Translations under genes and position numbers: made by a program
Shown here: piece by piece, positions 45,752-60,700 of the stretch
How the letters are laid out: each line of letters opens with the position of its first letter
Numbering within the stretch: position 1 is the stretch's first letter
The notes under the pieces: generated by a model
What the model was told of the DNA's origin: nothing
Seen by the model: the letters and a program-made list of their open reading frames with translations, nothing else
The model's database searches: none
Assembly (NCBI GenBank): GCA_949358305.1
Contig: OX442317.1
Span: 14,636,491-14,700,490 of the forward strand
Direction: 5' to 3'
Length of the DNA: 64,000 nt
Source: Strigamia acuminata
Taxonomy: Eukaryota; Arthropoda; Chilopoda; Geophilomorpha; Linotaeniidae

Positions 45752-48700
45752 GAAACCTTCTACTAAGGTTTAAACACTATTTCAGAACATTCAGAGACAT
45801 TGGTTTGTGGTGTTTGTGCTAAGTCAACTGTGATGTCAAATGAGATCAAAAATTTATTCTTTCAAATTATTGCTTGGATGTTGCTAACACTTACATTGAA
45901 GCCTTCTACTAAGGTTTAAACACTATTTCTAAACATTCAGAGACATTGGTCTTGTGGTGTTTGTGCTAAGTCAACTGTGACGTCAAATGAGATCAAAAGT
46001 TTATTCTTTCAAATTATTGCTTGGATGTTGCTAAAACTTACATTGAAGCTTTCTACTAAGGTTTAAACACTATTTCAGAACATTCAGAAACATTGGTCTT
46101 GTGATGTTTGTGCTAAGTCAACTGTGATGTCAAATGGGATCAAAAGTTTATTCTTCCAAATCATTGCTTGGATGTTGCTAAAACTTACATTGAAGCCTTC
46201 TACTAAGGTTTAAACACTATTTCAGAACATTCAGAGACATTGGTCTTGTGATGTTTGTGCTAAGTCAACTGTGATGTCAAATGAGATCAAAAGTTTATTC
46301 TTTCAAATCATTGCTTGGATGTTGCTAAAACTTACATTAAAGCTTTCTACTAAGGTTTAAACACTATTTCAGAACATTTAGAGACATTGGTCTTGTGATG
46401 TTTGTGCTAAGTCAACTGTGATGAGATCAAAAGTCTATTCTCCAAAATCATTGCTTGGATGTTGCTAAAACTTACATTGAAGCCTTCTACTAAGGTTTAA
46501 ACACTATTTCAGAACATTCAGACACATTGGTCTTGTGGTGTTTGTGCTAAGTCAACTGTGACGTCAAATAAGATCAAAAGTTTATTCTTTCAAATCATTG
46601 CTTGGATGTTGCTAAAACTTACATTAAAGCTTTCTACTAAGGTTTAAACACTATTTCAGAACATTCAGAGACATTGGTCTTGTGATGTTTGTGCTAAGTC
46701 AACTGTGATGAGATCAAAAGTCTATTCTCCCAAATCATTGCTTGGATGTTGCTAAAACTTACATTGAAGCCTTCTACTAAGGTTTAAACACTATTTCAGA
46801 ACATTCAGAGACATTGGTCTTGTGATGTTTGTGCTAAGTCAACTGTGATGAGATCAAAAGTCTATTCTCCCAAATCATTGCTTGGATGTTGCTAAAACTT
46901 ACATTGAAGCCTTCTACTAAGGTTTAAACACTATTTCAGAACATTCAGAGACATTGGTTTGTGGTGTTTGTGCTAAGTCAACTGTGATGTCAAATGAGAT
47001 CAAAAATTTATTCTTTCAAATTATTGCTTGGATGTTGCTAACACTTACATTGAAGCCTTCTACTAAGGTTTAAACACTATTTCAGAACATTCAGAGACAT
47101 TGGTCTTGTGATGTTTGTGCTAAGTCAACTGTGATGTCAAATGAGATCAAAAGTTTATTCTTTCAAATCATTGCTTGGATGTTGCTAAAACTTACATTAA
47201 AGCCTTCTACTAAGGTTTAAACACTATTTCAGAACATTCAGAGACATTGGTCTTGTGATGTTTGTGCTAAGTCAACTGTGATGAGATCAAAAGTCTATTC
47301 TCCAAAATCATTGCTTGGATGTTGCTAAAACTTACATTGAAGCCTTCTACTAAGGTTTAAACACTATTTCAGAACATTCAGAGACATTGGTTTGTGGTGT
47401 TTGTGCTAAGTCAACTGTGATGTCAAATGAGATCAAAAGTTTATTCTTTCAAATTATTGCTTGGATGTTGCTAAAACTTACATTGAAGCCTTCTACTAAG
47501 GTTTAAACACTATTTCTGAACATTCAGAGACATTGGTCTTGTGGTGTTTGTGCTAAGTCAACTGTGATGTCAAATGAGATCAAAAGTTTATTCTTTCAAA
47601 TTATTGCTTGGATGTTGCTAAAACTTACATTGAAGCCTTCTACTAAGGTTTAAACACTATTTCAGAACATTCAGAGACATTGGTTTGTGGTGTTTGTGCT
47701 AAGTCAACTGTGATGTCAAATGAGATCAAAAGTTTATTCTTTCAAATTATTGCTTGGGTGTTGCTAAAACTTACATTGAAGCCTTCTACTAAGGTTTAAA
47801 CACTATTTCTGAACATTCAGAGACATTGGTCTTGTGGTGTTTGTGCTAAGTCAACTGTGATGTCAAATGAGATCAAAAGTTTATTCTTTCAAATTATTGC
47901 TTGGATGTTGCTAAAACTAACATTGAAGCCTTCTACTAAGGTTTAAACACTATTTCAGAACATTCAGAGACATTGATCTTGTGGTGTTTGTGCTAAGTCA
48001 ACTGTGATGAGATCAAAAGTCTATTCTCCCAAATCATTTCTTGGATGTTGCTAAAACTTACATTAAAGCTTTCTACTAAGGTTTAAACACTATTTCAGAA
48101 CATTCAGAGACATTGGTCTTGTGATGTTTGTGCTAAGTCAACTGTGATGAGATCAAAAGTCTATTCTCCCAAATCATTGCTTGGATGTTGCTAAAACTTA
48201 CATTAAAGCTTTCTACTAAGGTTTAAACACTATTTCAAAACATTCAGAGACATTGGTCTTGTGATGTTTGTGCTAAGTCAACTGTGATGAGATCAAAAGT
48301 CTATTCTCCCAAATCATTGCTTGGATGTTGCTAAAACTTACATTGAAGCCTTCTACTAAGGTTTAAACACTATTTCAGAACATTCAGAGACATTGGTTTG
48401 TGGTGTTTGTGCTAAGTCAACTGTGATGTCAAATGAGATCAAAAATTTATTCTTTCAAATTATTGCTTGGATGTTGCTAACACTTACATTGAAGCCTTCT
48501 ACTAAGGTTTAAACACTATTTCAGAACATTTAGAGACATTGGTCTTGTGATGTTTGTGCTAAGTCAACTGTGATGTCAAATGAGATCAAAAGTTTATTCT
48601 TTCAAATCATTGCTTGGATGTTGCTAAAACTTACATTAAAGCCTTCTACTAAGGTTTAAACACTATTTCAGAACATTCAGACACATTGGTCTTGTGGTGT

Positions 48701-51700
48701 TTGTGCTAAGTCAATTGTGACGTCAAATGAGATTAAAAGTTTATTCTTTCAAATTATTGCTTGGATGTTGCTAAAACTTACATTGAAGCTTTCTACTAAG
48801 GTTTAAACACTATTTCAGAACATTCAGAAACATTGGTCTTGTGATGTTTGTGCTAAGTCAACTGTGATGTCAAATGGGATCAAAAGTTTATTCTTCCAAA
48901 TCATTGCTTGGATGTTGCTAAAACTTACATTGAAGCCTTCTACTAAGGTTTAAACACTATTTCAGAACATTCAGAGACATTGGTCTTGTGATGTTTGTGC
49001 TAAGTCAACTGTGATGTCAAATGAGATCAAAAGTTTATTCTTTCAAATCATTGCTTGGATGTTGCTAAAACTTACATTAAAGCTTTCTACTAAGGTTTAA
49101 ACACTATTTCAGAACATTTAGAGACATTGGTCTTGTGATGTTTGTGCTAAGTCAACTGTGATGAGATCAAAAGTCTATTCTCTAAAATCATTGCTTGGAT
49201 GTTGCTAAAACTTACATTGAAGCCTTCTACTAAGGTTTAAACACTATTTCAGAACATTCAGACACATTGGTCTTGTGGTGTTTGTGCTAAGTCAACTGTG
49301 ACGTCAAATAAGATCAAAAGTTTATTCTTTCAAATCATTGCTTGGATGTTGCTAAAACTTACATTAAAGCTTTCTACTAAGGTTTAAACACTATTTCAGA
49401 ACATTCAGAGACATTGGTCTTGTGATGTTTGTGCTAAGTCAACTGTGATGAGATCAAAAGTCTATTCTCCCAAATCATTGCTTGGATGTTGCTAAAACTT
49501 ACATTGAAGCCTTCTACTAAGGTTTAAACACTATTTCAGAACATTCAGAGACATTGGTTTGTGGTGTTTGTGCTAAGTCAACTGTGATGTCAAATGAGAT
49601 CAAAAGTTTATTCTTTCAAATTATTGCTTGGATGTTGCTAAAACTTACATTGAAGCCTTCTACTAAGGTTTAAACACTATTTCTGAACATTCAGAGACAT
49701 TGGTCTTGTGGTGTTTGTGCTAAGTCAACTGTGATGTCAAATGAGATCAAAAGTTTATTCTTTCAAATTATTGCTTGGATGTTGCTAAAACTAACATTGA
49801 AGCCTTCTACTAAGGTTTAAACACTATTTCAGAACATTCAGAGACATTGATCTTGTGGTGTTTGTGCTAAGTCAACTGTGATGAGATCAAAAGTCTATTC
49901 TCCCAAATCATTTCTTGGATGTTGCTAAAACTTACATTAAAGCTTTCTACTAAGGTTTAAACACTATTTCAGAACATTCAGAGACATTGGTCTTGTGATG
50001 TTTGTGCTAAGTCAACTGTGATGAGATCAAAAGTCTATTCTCCCAAATCATTGCTTGGATGTTGCTAAAACTTACATTGAAGCCTTCTACTAAGGTTTAA
50101 ACACTATTTCAGAACATTCAGAGACATTGGTTTGTGGTGTTTGTGCTAAGTCAACTGTGATGTCAAATGAGATCAAAAATTTATTCTTTCAAATTATTGC
50201 TTGGATGTTGCTAACACTTACATTGAAGCCTTCTACTAAGGTTTAAACACTATTTCAAAACATTCAGAGACATTGGTCTTGTGATGTTTGTGCTAAGTCA
50301 ACTGTGATGTCAAATGAGATCAAAAGTTTATTCTTTCAAATCATTGCTTGGATGTTGCTAAAACTTACATTAAAGCCTTCTACTAAGGTTTAAACACTAT
50401 TTCAGAACATTCAGAGACATTGGTCTTGTGATGTTTGTGCTAAGTCAACTGTGATGAGATCAAAAGTCTATTCTCCAAAATCATTGCTTGGATGTTGCTA
50501 AAACTTACATTGAAGCCTTCTACTAAGGTTTAAACACTATTTCAGAACATTCAGAGACATTGGTTTGTGGTGTTTGTGCTAAGTCAACTGTGATGTCAAA
50601 TGAGATCAAAAGTTTATTCTTTCAAATTATTGCTTGGATGTTGCTAAAACTTACATTGAAGCCTTCTACTAAGGTTTAAACACTATTTCTGAACATTCAG
50701 AGACATTGGTCTTGTGGTGTTTGTGCTAAGTCAACTGTGATGTCAAATGAGATCAAAAGTTTATTCTTTCAAATTATTGCTTGGATGTTGCTAAAACTTA
50801 CATTGAAGCCTTCTACTAAGGTTTAAACACTATTTCAGAACATTCAGAGACATTGGTTTGTGGTGTTTGTGCTAAGTCAACTGTGATGTCAAATGAGATC
50901 AAAAGTTTATTCTTTCAAATTATTGCTTGGATGTTGCTAAAACTAACATTGAAGCCTTCTACTAAGGTTTAAACACTATTTCAGAACATTCAGAGACATT
51001 GATCTTGTGGTGTTTGTGCTAAGTCAACTGTGATGAGATCAAAAGTCTATTCTCCCAAATCATTTCTTGGATGTTGCTAAAACTTACATTAAAGCTTTCT
51101 ACTAAGGTTTAAACACTATTTCAGAACATTCAGAGACATTGGTCTTGTGATGTTTGTGCTAAGTCAACTGTGATGAGATCAAAAGTCTATTCTCCCAAAT
51201 CATTGCTTGGATGTTGCTAAAACTTACATTAAAGCTTTCTACTAAGGTTTAAACACTATTTCAGAACATTCAGAGACATTGGTCTTGTGATGTTTGTGCT
51301 AAGTCAACTGTGATGAGATCAAAAGTCTATTCTCCAAAATCATTGCTTGGATGTTGCTAAAACTTACATTGAAGCCTTCTACTAAGGTTTAAACACTATT
51401 TCAGAACATTCAGACACATTGGTCTTGTGGTGTTTGTGCTAAGTCAACTGTGACGTCAAATAAGATCAAAAGTTTATTCTTTCAAATCATTGCTTGGATA
51501 TTGCTAAAACTTACATTAAAGCTTTCTACTAAGGTTTAAACACTATTTCAGAACATTCAGAGACATTGGTCTTGTGATGTTTGTGCTAAGTCAACTGTGA
51601 TGAGATCAAAAGTCTATTCTCCCAAATCATTGCTTGGATGTTGCTAAAACTTACATTGAAGCCTTCTACTAAGGTTTAAACACTATTTCAGAACATTCAG

Positions 51701-54700
51701 AGACATTGGTTTGTGGTGTTTGTGCTAAGTCAACTGTGATGTCAAATGAGATCAAAAGTTTATTCTTTCAAATTATTGCTTGGATGTTGCTAAAACTTAC
51801 ATTGAAGCCTTCTACTAAGGTTTAAACACTATTTCTGAACATTCAGAGACATTGGTCTTGTGGTGTTTGTGCTAAGTCAACTGTGATGTCAAATGAGATC
51901 AAAAGTTTATTCTTTCAAATTATTGCTTGGATGTTGCTAAAACTAACATTGAAGCCTTCTACTAAGGTTTAAACACTATTTCAGAACATTCAGAGACATT
52001 GATCTTGTGGTGTTTGTGCTAAGTCAACTGTGATGAGATCAAAAGTCTATTCTCCCAAATCATTTCTTGGATGTTGCTAAAACTTACATTAAAGCTTTCT
52101 ACTAAGGTTTAAACACTATTTCAGAACATTCAGAGACATTGGTCTTGTGATGTTTGTGCTAAGTCAACTGTGATGAGATCAAAAGTCTATTCTCCCAAAT
52201 CATTGCTTGGATGTTGCTAAAACTTACATTGAAGCCTTCTACTAAGGTTTAAACACTATTTCAGAACATTCAGAGACATTGGTTTGTGGTGTTTGTGCTA
52301 AGTCAACTGTGATGTCAAATGAGATCAAAAATTTATTCTTTCAAATTATTGCTTGGATGTTGCTAACACTTACATTGAAGCCTTCTACTAAGGTTTAAAC
52401 ACTATTTCAGAACATTCAGAGACATTGGTCTTGTGATGTTTGTGCTAAGTCAACTGTGATGTCAAATGAGATCAAAAGTTTATTCTTTCAAATCATTGCT
52501 TGGATGTTGCTAAAACTTACATTAAAGCCTTCTACTAAGGTTTAAACACTATTTCAGAACATTCAGAGACATTGGTCTTGTGATGTTTGTGCTAAGTCAA
52601 CTGTGATGAGATCAAAAGTCTATTCTCCAAAATCATTGCTTGGATGTTGCTAAAACTTACATTGAAGCCTTCTACTAAGGTTTAAACACTATTTCAGAAC
52701 ATTCAGAGACATTGGTTTGTGGTGTTTGTGCTAAGTCAACTGTGATGTCAAATGAGATCAAAAGTTTATTCTTTCAAATTATTGCTTGGATGTTGCTAAA
52801 ACTTACATTGAAGCCTTCTACTAAGGTTTAAACACTATTTCTGAACATTCAGAGACATTGGTCTTGTGGTGTTTGTGCTAAGTCAACTGTGATGTCAAAT
52901 GAGATCAAAAGTTTATTCTTTCAAATTATTGCTTGGATGTTGCTAAAACTTACATTGAAGCCTTCTACTAAGGTTTAAACACTATTTCAGAACATTCAGA
53001 GACATTGGTTTGTGGTGTTTGTGCTAAGTCAACTGTGATGTCAAATGAGATCAAAAGTTTATTCTTTCAAATTATTGCTTGGATGTTGCTAAAACTTACA
53101 TTGAAGCCTTCTACTAAGGTTTAAACACTATTTCTGAACATTCAGAGACATTGGTCTTGTGGTGTTTGTGCTAAGTCAACTGTGATGTCAAATGAGATCA
53201 AAAGTTTATTCTTTCAAATTATTGCTTGGATGTTGCTAAAACTAACATTGAAGCCTTCTACTAAGGTTTAAACACTATTTCAGAACATTCAGAGACATTG
53301 ATCTTGTGGTGTTTGTGCTAAGTCAACTGTGATGAGATCAAAAGTCTATTCTCCCAAATCATTTCTTGGATGTTGCTAAAACTTACATTAAAGCTTTCTA
53401 CTAAGGTTTAAACACTATTTCAGAACATTCAGAGACATTGGTCTTGTGATGTTTGTGCTAAGTCAACTGTGACGTCAAATGAGATCAAAAGTCTATTCTC
53501 CCAAATCATTGCTTGGATGTTGCTAAAACTTACATTAAAGCTTTCTACTAAGGTTTAAACACTATTTCAAAACATTCAGAGACATTGGTCTTGTGATGTT
53601 TGTGCTAAGTCAACTGTGATGAGATCAAAAGTCTATTCTCCCAAATCATTGCTTGGATGTTGCTAAAACTTACATTGAAGCCTTCTACTAAGGTTTAAAC
53701 ACTATTTCAGAACATTCAGAGACATTGGTTTGTGGTGTTTGTGCTAAGTCAACTGTGATGTCAAATGAGATCAAAAATTTATTCTTTCAAATTATTGCTT
53801 GGATGTTGCTAACACTTACATTGAAGCCTTCTACTAAGGTTTAAACACTATTTCAGAACATTTAGAGACATTGGTCTTGTGATGTTTGTGCTAAGTCAAC
53901 TGTGATGTCAAATGAGATCAAAAGTTTATTCTTTCAAATCATTGCTTGGATGTTGCTAAAACTTACATTAAAGCCTTCTACTAAGGTTTAAACACTATTT
54001 CAGAACATTCAGAGACATTGGTCTTGTGATGTTTGTGCTAAGTCAACTGTGATGAGATCAAAAGTCTATTCTCCAAAATCATTGCTTAAATGTTGCTAAA
54101 ACTTACATTGAAGCCTTCTACTAAGGTTTAAACACTATTTCAGAACATTCAGACACATTGGTCTTGTGGTGTTTGTGCTAAGTCAACTGTGACGTCAAAT
54201 GAGATCAAAAGTTTATTCTTTCAAATTATTGCTTGGATGTTGCTAAAACTTACATTGAAGCTTTCTACTAAGGTTTAAACACTATTTCAAAACATTCAGA
54301 GACATTGGTCTTGTGATGTTTGTGCTAAGTCAACTGTGATGAGATCAAAAGTCTATTCTCCCAAATCATTGCTTGGATGTTGCTAAAACTTACATTGAAA
54401 CCTTCTACTAAGGTTTAAACACTATTTCAGAACATTCAGAGACATTGGTTTGTGGTGTTTGTGCTAAGTCAACTGTGATGTCAAATGAGATCAAAAATTT
54501 ATTCTTTCAAATTATTGCTTGGATGTTGCTAACACTTACATTGAAGCCTTCTACTAAGGTTTAAACACTATTTCTAAACATTCAGAGACATTGGTCTTGT
54601 GGTGTTTGTGCTAAGTCAACTGTGACGTCAAATGAGATCAAAAGTTTATTCTTTCAAATTATTGCTTGGATGTTGCTAAAACTTACATTGAAGCTTTCTA

Positions 54701-57700
54701 CTAAGGTTTAAACACTATTTCAGAACATTCAGAAACATTGGTCTTGTGATGTTTGTGCTAAGTCAACTGTGATGTCAAATGGGATCAAAAGTTTATTCTT
54801 CCAAATCATTGCTTGGATGTTGCTAAAACTTACATTGAAGCCTTCTACTAAGGTTTAAACACTATTTCAGAACATTCAGAGACATTGGTCTTGTGATGTT
54901 TGTGCTAAGTCAACTGTGATGTCAAATGAGATCAAAAGTTTATTCTTTCAAATCATTGCTTGGATGTTGCTAAAACTTACATTAAAGCTTTCTACTAAGG
55001 TTTAAACACTATTTCAGAACATTCAAGACATTGGTCTTGTGATGTTTGTGCTAAGTCAACTGTGATGTCAAATGGGATCAAAAGTTTATTCTTCTAAATC
55101 ATTGCTTGGATGTTGCTAAAACTTACATTGAAGCCTTCTACTAAGGTTTAAACACTATTTCAGAACATTCAGAGACATTGGTCTTGTGATGTTTGTGCTA
55201 AGTCAACTGTGATGTCAAATGAGATCAAAAGTTTATTCTTTCAAATCATTGCTTGGATGTTGCTAAAACTTACATTAAAGCTTTCTACTAAAGTTTAAAC
55301 ACTATTTCAGAACATTCAGAGACATTGGTCTTGTGGTGTTTGTGCTGTCAACTGTGATGAGATCAAAAGTCTATTCTCTCAAATCATTGCTTAGATGTTG
55401 CTAAAACTTACATTGAAGCCTTCTACTAAGGTTTAAACACTATTTCAGAACATTCAGAGACATTGGTTTGTGGTGTTTGTGCTAAGTCAACTGTGATGTC
55501 AAATGAGATCAAAAGTTTATTCTTTCAAATTATTGCTTGGATGTTGCTAAAACTAACATTGAAGCCTTCTACTAAGGTTTAAACACTATTTCAGAACATT
55601 CAGAGACATTGGTCTTGTGGTGTTTGTGCTAAGTCAACTGTGATGAGATCAAAAGTCTATTTTCCCAAATCATTTCTTGGATGTTGCTAAAACTTACATT
55701 AAAGCTTTCTACTAAGGTTTAAACACTATTTCAGAACATTCAGAGACATTGGTCTTGTGATGTTTGTGCTAAGTCAACTGTGATGAGATCAACAGTCTAT
55801 TCTGCCAAATCATTGCTTGGATGTTGCTAAAACTTACATTAAAGCTTTCTACTAAGGTTTAAACACTATTTCAAAACATTCAGAGACATTGGTTTTGTGA
55901 TGTTTGTGCTAAGTCAACTGTGATGAGATCAAAAGTCTATTCTCCCAAATCATTGCTTGGATGTTGCTAAAACTTACATTGAAACCTTCTACTAAGGTTT
56001 AAACACTATTTCAGAACATTCAGAGACATTGGTTTGTGGTGTTTGTGCTAAGTCAACTGTGATGTCAAATGAGATCAAAAATTTATTCTTTCAAATTATT
56101 GCTTGGATGTTGCTAACACTTACATTGAAGCCTTCTACTAAGGTTTAAACACTATTTCTAAACATTCAGAGACATTGGTCTTGTGGTGTTTGTGCTAAGT
56201 CAACTGTGACGTCAAATGAGATCAAAAGTTTATTCTTTCAAATTATTGCTTGGATGTTGCTAAAACTTACATTGAAGCTTTCTACTAAGGTTTAAACACT
56301 ATTTCAGAACATTCAGAAACATTGGTCTTGTGATGTTTGTGCTAAGTCAACTGTGATGTCAAATGGGATCAAAAGTTTATTCTTCCAAATCATTGCTTGG
56401 ATGTTGCTAAAACTTACATTGAAGCCTTCTACTAAGGTTTAAACACTATTTCAGAACATTCAGAGACATTGGTCTTGTGATGTTTGTGCTAAGTCAACTG
56501 TGATGTCAAATGAGATCAAAAGTTTATTCTTTCAAATCATTGCTTGGATGTTGCTAAAACTTACATTAAAGCTTTCTACTAAGGTTTAAACACTATTTCA
56601 GAACATTTAGAGACATTGGTCTTGTGATGTTTGTGCTAAGTCAACTGTGATGAGATCAAAAGTCTATTCTCCAAAATCATTGCTTGGATGTTGCTAAAAC
56701 TTACATTGAAGCCTTCTACTAAGGTTTAAACACTATTTCAGAACATTCAGACACATTGGTCTTGTGGTGTTTGTGCTAAGTCAACTGTGACGTCAAATAA
56801 GATCAAAAGTTTATTCTTTCAAATCATTGCTTGGATGTTGCTAAAACTTACATTAAAGCTTTTTACTAAGGTTTAAACACTATTTCAGAACATTCAGAGA
56901 CATTGGTCTTGTGATGTTTGTGCTAAGTCAACTGTGATGAGATCAAAAGTCTATTCTCCCAAATCATTGCTTGGATGTTGCTAAAACTTACATTGAAGCC
57001 TTCTACTAAGGTTTAAACACTATTTCAGAACATTCAGAGACATTGGTCTTGTGATGTTTGTGCTAAGTCAACTGTGATGAGATCAAAAGTCTATTCTCCC
57101 AAATCATTGCTTGGATGTTGCTAAAACTTACATTGAAGCCTTCTACTAAGGTTTAAACACTATTTCAGAACATTCAGAGACATTGGTTTGTGGTGTTTGT
57201 GCTAAGTCAACTGTGATGTCAAATGAGATCAAAAATTTATTCTTTCAAATTATTGCTTGGATGTTGCTAACACTTACATTGAAGCCTTCTACTAAGGTTT
57301 AAACACTATTTCAGAACATTCAGAGACATTGGTCTTGTGATGTTTGTGCTAAGTCAACTGTGATGTCAAATGAGATCAAAAGTTTATTCTTTCAAATCAT
57401 TGCTTGGATGTTGCTAAAACTTACATTAAAGCCTTCTACTAAGGTTTAAACACTATTTCAGAACATTCAGAGACATTGGTCTTGTGATGTTTGTGCTAAG
57501 TCAACTGTGATGAGATCAAAAGTCTATTCTCCAAAATCATTGCTTGGATGTTGCTAAAACTTACATTGAAGCCTTCTACTAAGGTTTAAACACTATTTCA
57601 GAACATTCAGAGACATTGGTTTGTGGTGTTTGTGCTAAGTCAACTGTGATGTCAAATGAGATCAAAAGTTTATTCTTTCAAATTATTGCTTGGATGTTGC

Positions 57701-60700
57701 TAAAACTTACATTGAAGCCTTCTACTAAGGTTTAAACACTATTTCTGAACATTCAGAGACATTGGTCTTGTGGTGTTTGTGCTAAGTCAACTGTGATGTC
57801 AAATGAGATCAAAAGTTTATTCTTTCAAATTATTGCTTGGATGTTGCTAAAACTTACATTGAAGCCTTCTACTAAGGTTTAAACACTATTTCAGAACATT
57901 CAGAGACATTGGTTTGTGGTGTTTGTGCTAAGTCAACTGTGATGTCAAATGAGATCAAAAGTTTATTCTTTCAAATTATTGCTTGGATGTTGCTAAAACT
58001 TACATTGAAGCCTTCTACTAAGGTTTAAACACTATTTCTGAACATTCAGAGACATTGGTCTTGTGGTGTTTGTGCTAAGTCAACTGTGATGTCAAATGAG
58101 ATCAAAAGTTTATTCTTTCAAATTATTGCTTGGATGTTGCTAAAACTAACATTGAAGCCTTCTACTAAGGTTTAAACACTATTTCAGAACATTCAGAGAC
58201 ATTGATCTTGTGGTGTTTGTGCTAAGTCAACTGTGATGAGATCAAAAGTCTATTCTTCAAAATCATTGCTTAAATGTTGCTAAAACTTACATTGAAGCCT
58301 TCTACTAAGGTTTAAACACTATTTCAGAACATTCAGACACATTGGTCTTGTGGTGTTTGTGCTAAGTCAACTGTCACGTCAAATGAGATCAAAAGTTTAT
58401 TCTTTCAAATTATTGCTTGGATGTTGCTAAAACTTACATTGAAGCTTTCTACTAAGGTTTAAACACTATTTCAGAACATTCAGAAACATTGGTCTTGTGA
58501 TGTTTGTGCTAAGTCAACTGTGATGTCAAATGGGATCAAAAGTTTATTCTTCCAAATCATTGCTTGGATGTTGCTAAAACTTACATTGAAGCCTTCTACT
58601 AAGGTTTAAACACTATTTCAGAACATTCAGAGACATTGGTCTTGTGATGTTTGTGCTAAGTCAACTGTGATGTCAAATGAGATCAAAAGTTTATTCTTTC
58701 AAATCATTGCTTGGATGTTGCTAAAACTTACATTAAAGCTTTCTACTAAGGTTTAAACACTATTTCAGAACATTTAGAGACATTGGTCTTGTGATGTTTG
58801 TGCTAAGTCAACTGTGATGAGATCAAAAGTCTATTCTCCAAAATCATTGCTTGGATGTTGCTAAAACTTACATTGAAGCCTTCTACTAAGGTTTAAACAC
58901 TATTTCAGAACATTCAGACACATTGGTCTTGTGGTGTTTGTGCTAAGTCAACTGTGACGTCAAATAAGATCAAAAGTTTATTCTTTCAAATCATTGCTTG
59001 GATGTTGCTAAAACTTACATTAAAGCTTTCTACTAAGGTTTAAACACTATTTCAGAACATTCAGAGACATTGGTCTTGTGATGTTTGTGCTAAGTCAACT
59101 GTGATGAGATCAAAAGTCTATTCTCCCAAATCATTGCTTGGATGTTGCTAAAACTTACATTGAAGCCTTCTACTAAGGTTTAAACACTATTTCAAAACAT
59201 TCAGAGACATTGGTTTGTGGTGTTTGTGCTAAGTCAACTGTGATGTCAAATGAGATCAAAAGTTTATTCTTTCAAATTATTGCTTGGATGTTGCTAAAAC
59301 TTACATTGAAGCCTTCTACTAAGGTTTAAACACTATTTCTGAACATTCAGAGACATTGGTCTTGTGGTGTTTGTGCTAAGTCAACTGTGATGTCAAATGA
59401 GATCAAAAGTTTATTCTTTCAAATTATTGCTTGGATGTTGCTAAAACTAACATTGAAGCCTTCTACTAAGGTTTAAACACTATTTCAGAACATTCAGAGA
59501 CATTGATCTTGTGGTGTTTGTGCTAAGTCAACTGTGATGAGATCAAAAGTCTATTCTCCCAAATCATTTCTTGGATGTTGCTAAAACTTACATTAAAGCT
59601 TTCTACTAAAGTTTAAACACTATTTCAGAACATTCAGAGACATTGGTCTTGTGATGTTTGTGCTAAGTCAACTGTGATGAGATCAAAAGTCTATTCTCCC
59701 AAATCATTGCTTGGATGTTGCTAAAACTTACATTGAAGCCTTCTACTAAGGTTTAAACACTATTTCAGAACATTCAGAGACATTGGTTTGTGGTGTTTGT
59801 GCTAAGTCAACTGTGATGTCAAATGAGATCAAAAATTTATTCTTTCAAATTATTGCTTGGATGTTGCTAACACTTACATTGAAGCCTTCTACTAAGGTTT
59901 AAACACTATTTCAGAACATTCAGAGACATTGGTCTTGTGATGTTTGTGCTAAGTCAACTGTGATGTCAAATGAGATCAAAAGTTTATTCTTTCAAATCAT
60001 TGCTTGGATGTTGCTAAAACTTACATTAAAGCCTTCTACTAAGGTTTAAACACTATTTCAGAACATTCAGAGACATTGGTCTTGTGATGTTTGTGCTAAG
60101 TCAACTGTGATGAGATCAAAAGTCTATTCTCCAAAATCATTGCTTGGATGTTGCTAAAACTTACATTGAAGCCTTCTACTAAGGTTTAAACACTATTTCA
60201 GAACATTCAGAGACATTGGTTTGTGGTGTTTGTGCTAAGTCAACTGTGATGTCAAATGAGATCAAAAGTTTATTCTTTCAAATTATTGCTTGGATGTTGC
60301 TAAAATTTACATTGAAGCCTTCTACTAAGGTTTAAACACTATTTCAGAACATTCAGAGACATTGGTCTTGTGATGTTTGTGCTAAGTCAACTGTGATGTC
60401 AAATGAGATCAAAAGTTTATTCTTTCAAATCATTGCTTGGATGTTGCTAAAACTTACATTAAAGCCTTCTACTAAGGTTTAAACACTATTTCAGAACATT
60501 CAGAGACATTGGTCTTGTGATGTTTGTGCTAAGTCAACTGTGATGAGATCAAAAGTCTATTCTCCAAAATCATTGCTTGGATGTTGCTAAAACTTACATT
60601 GAAGCCTTCTACTAAGGTTTAAACACTATTTCAGAACATTCAGAGACATTGGTTTGTGGTGTTTGTGCTAAGTCAACTGTGATGTCAAATGAGATCAAAA

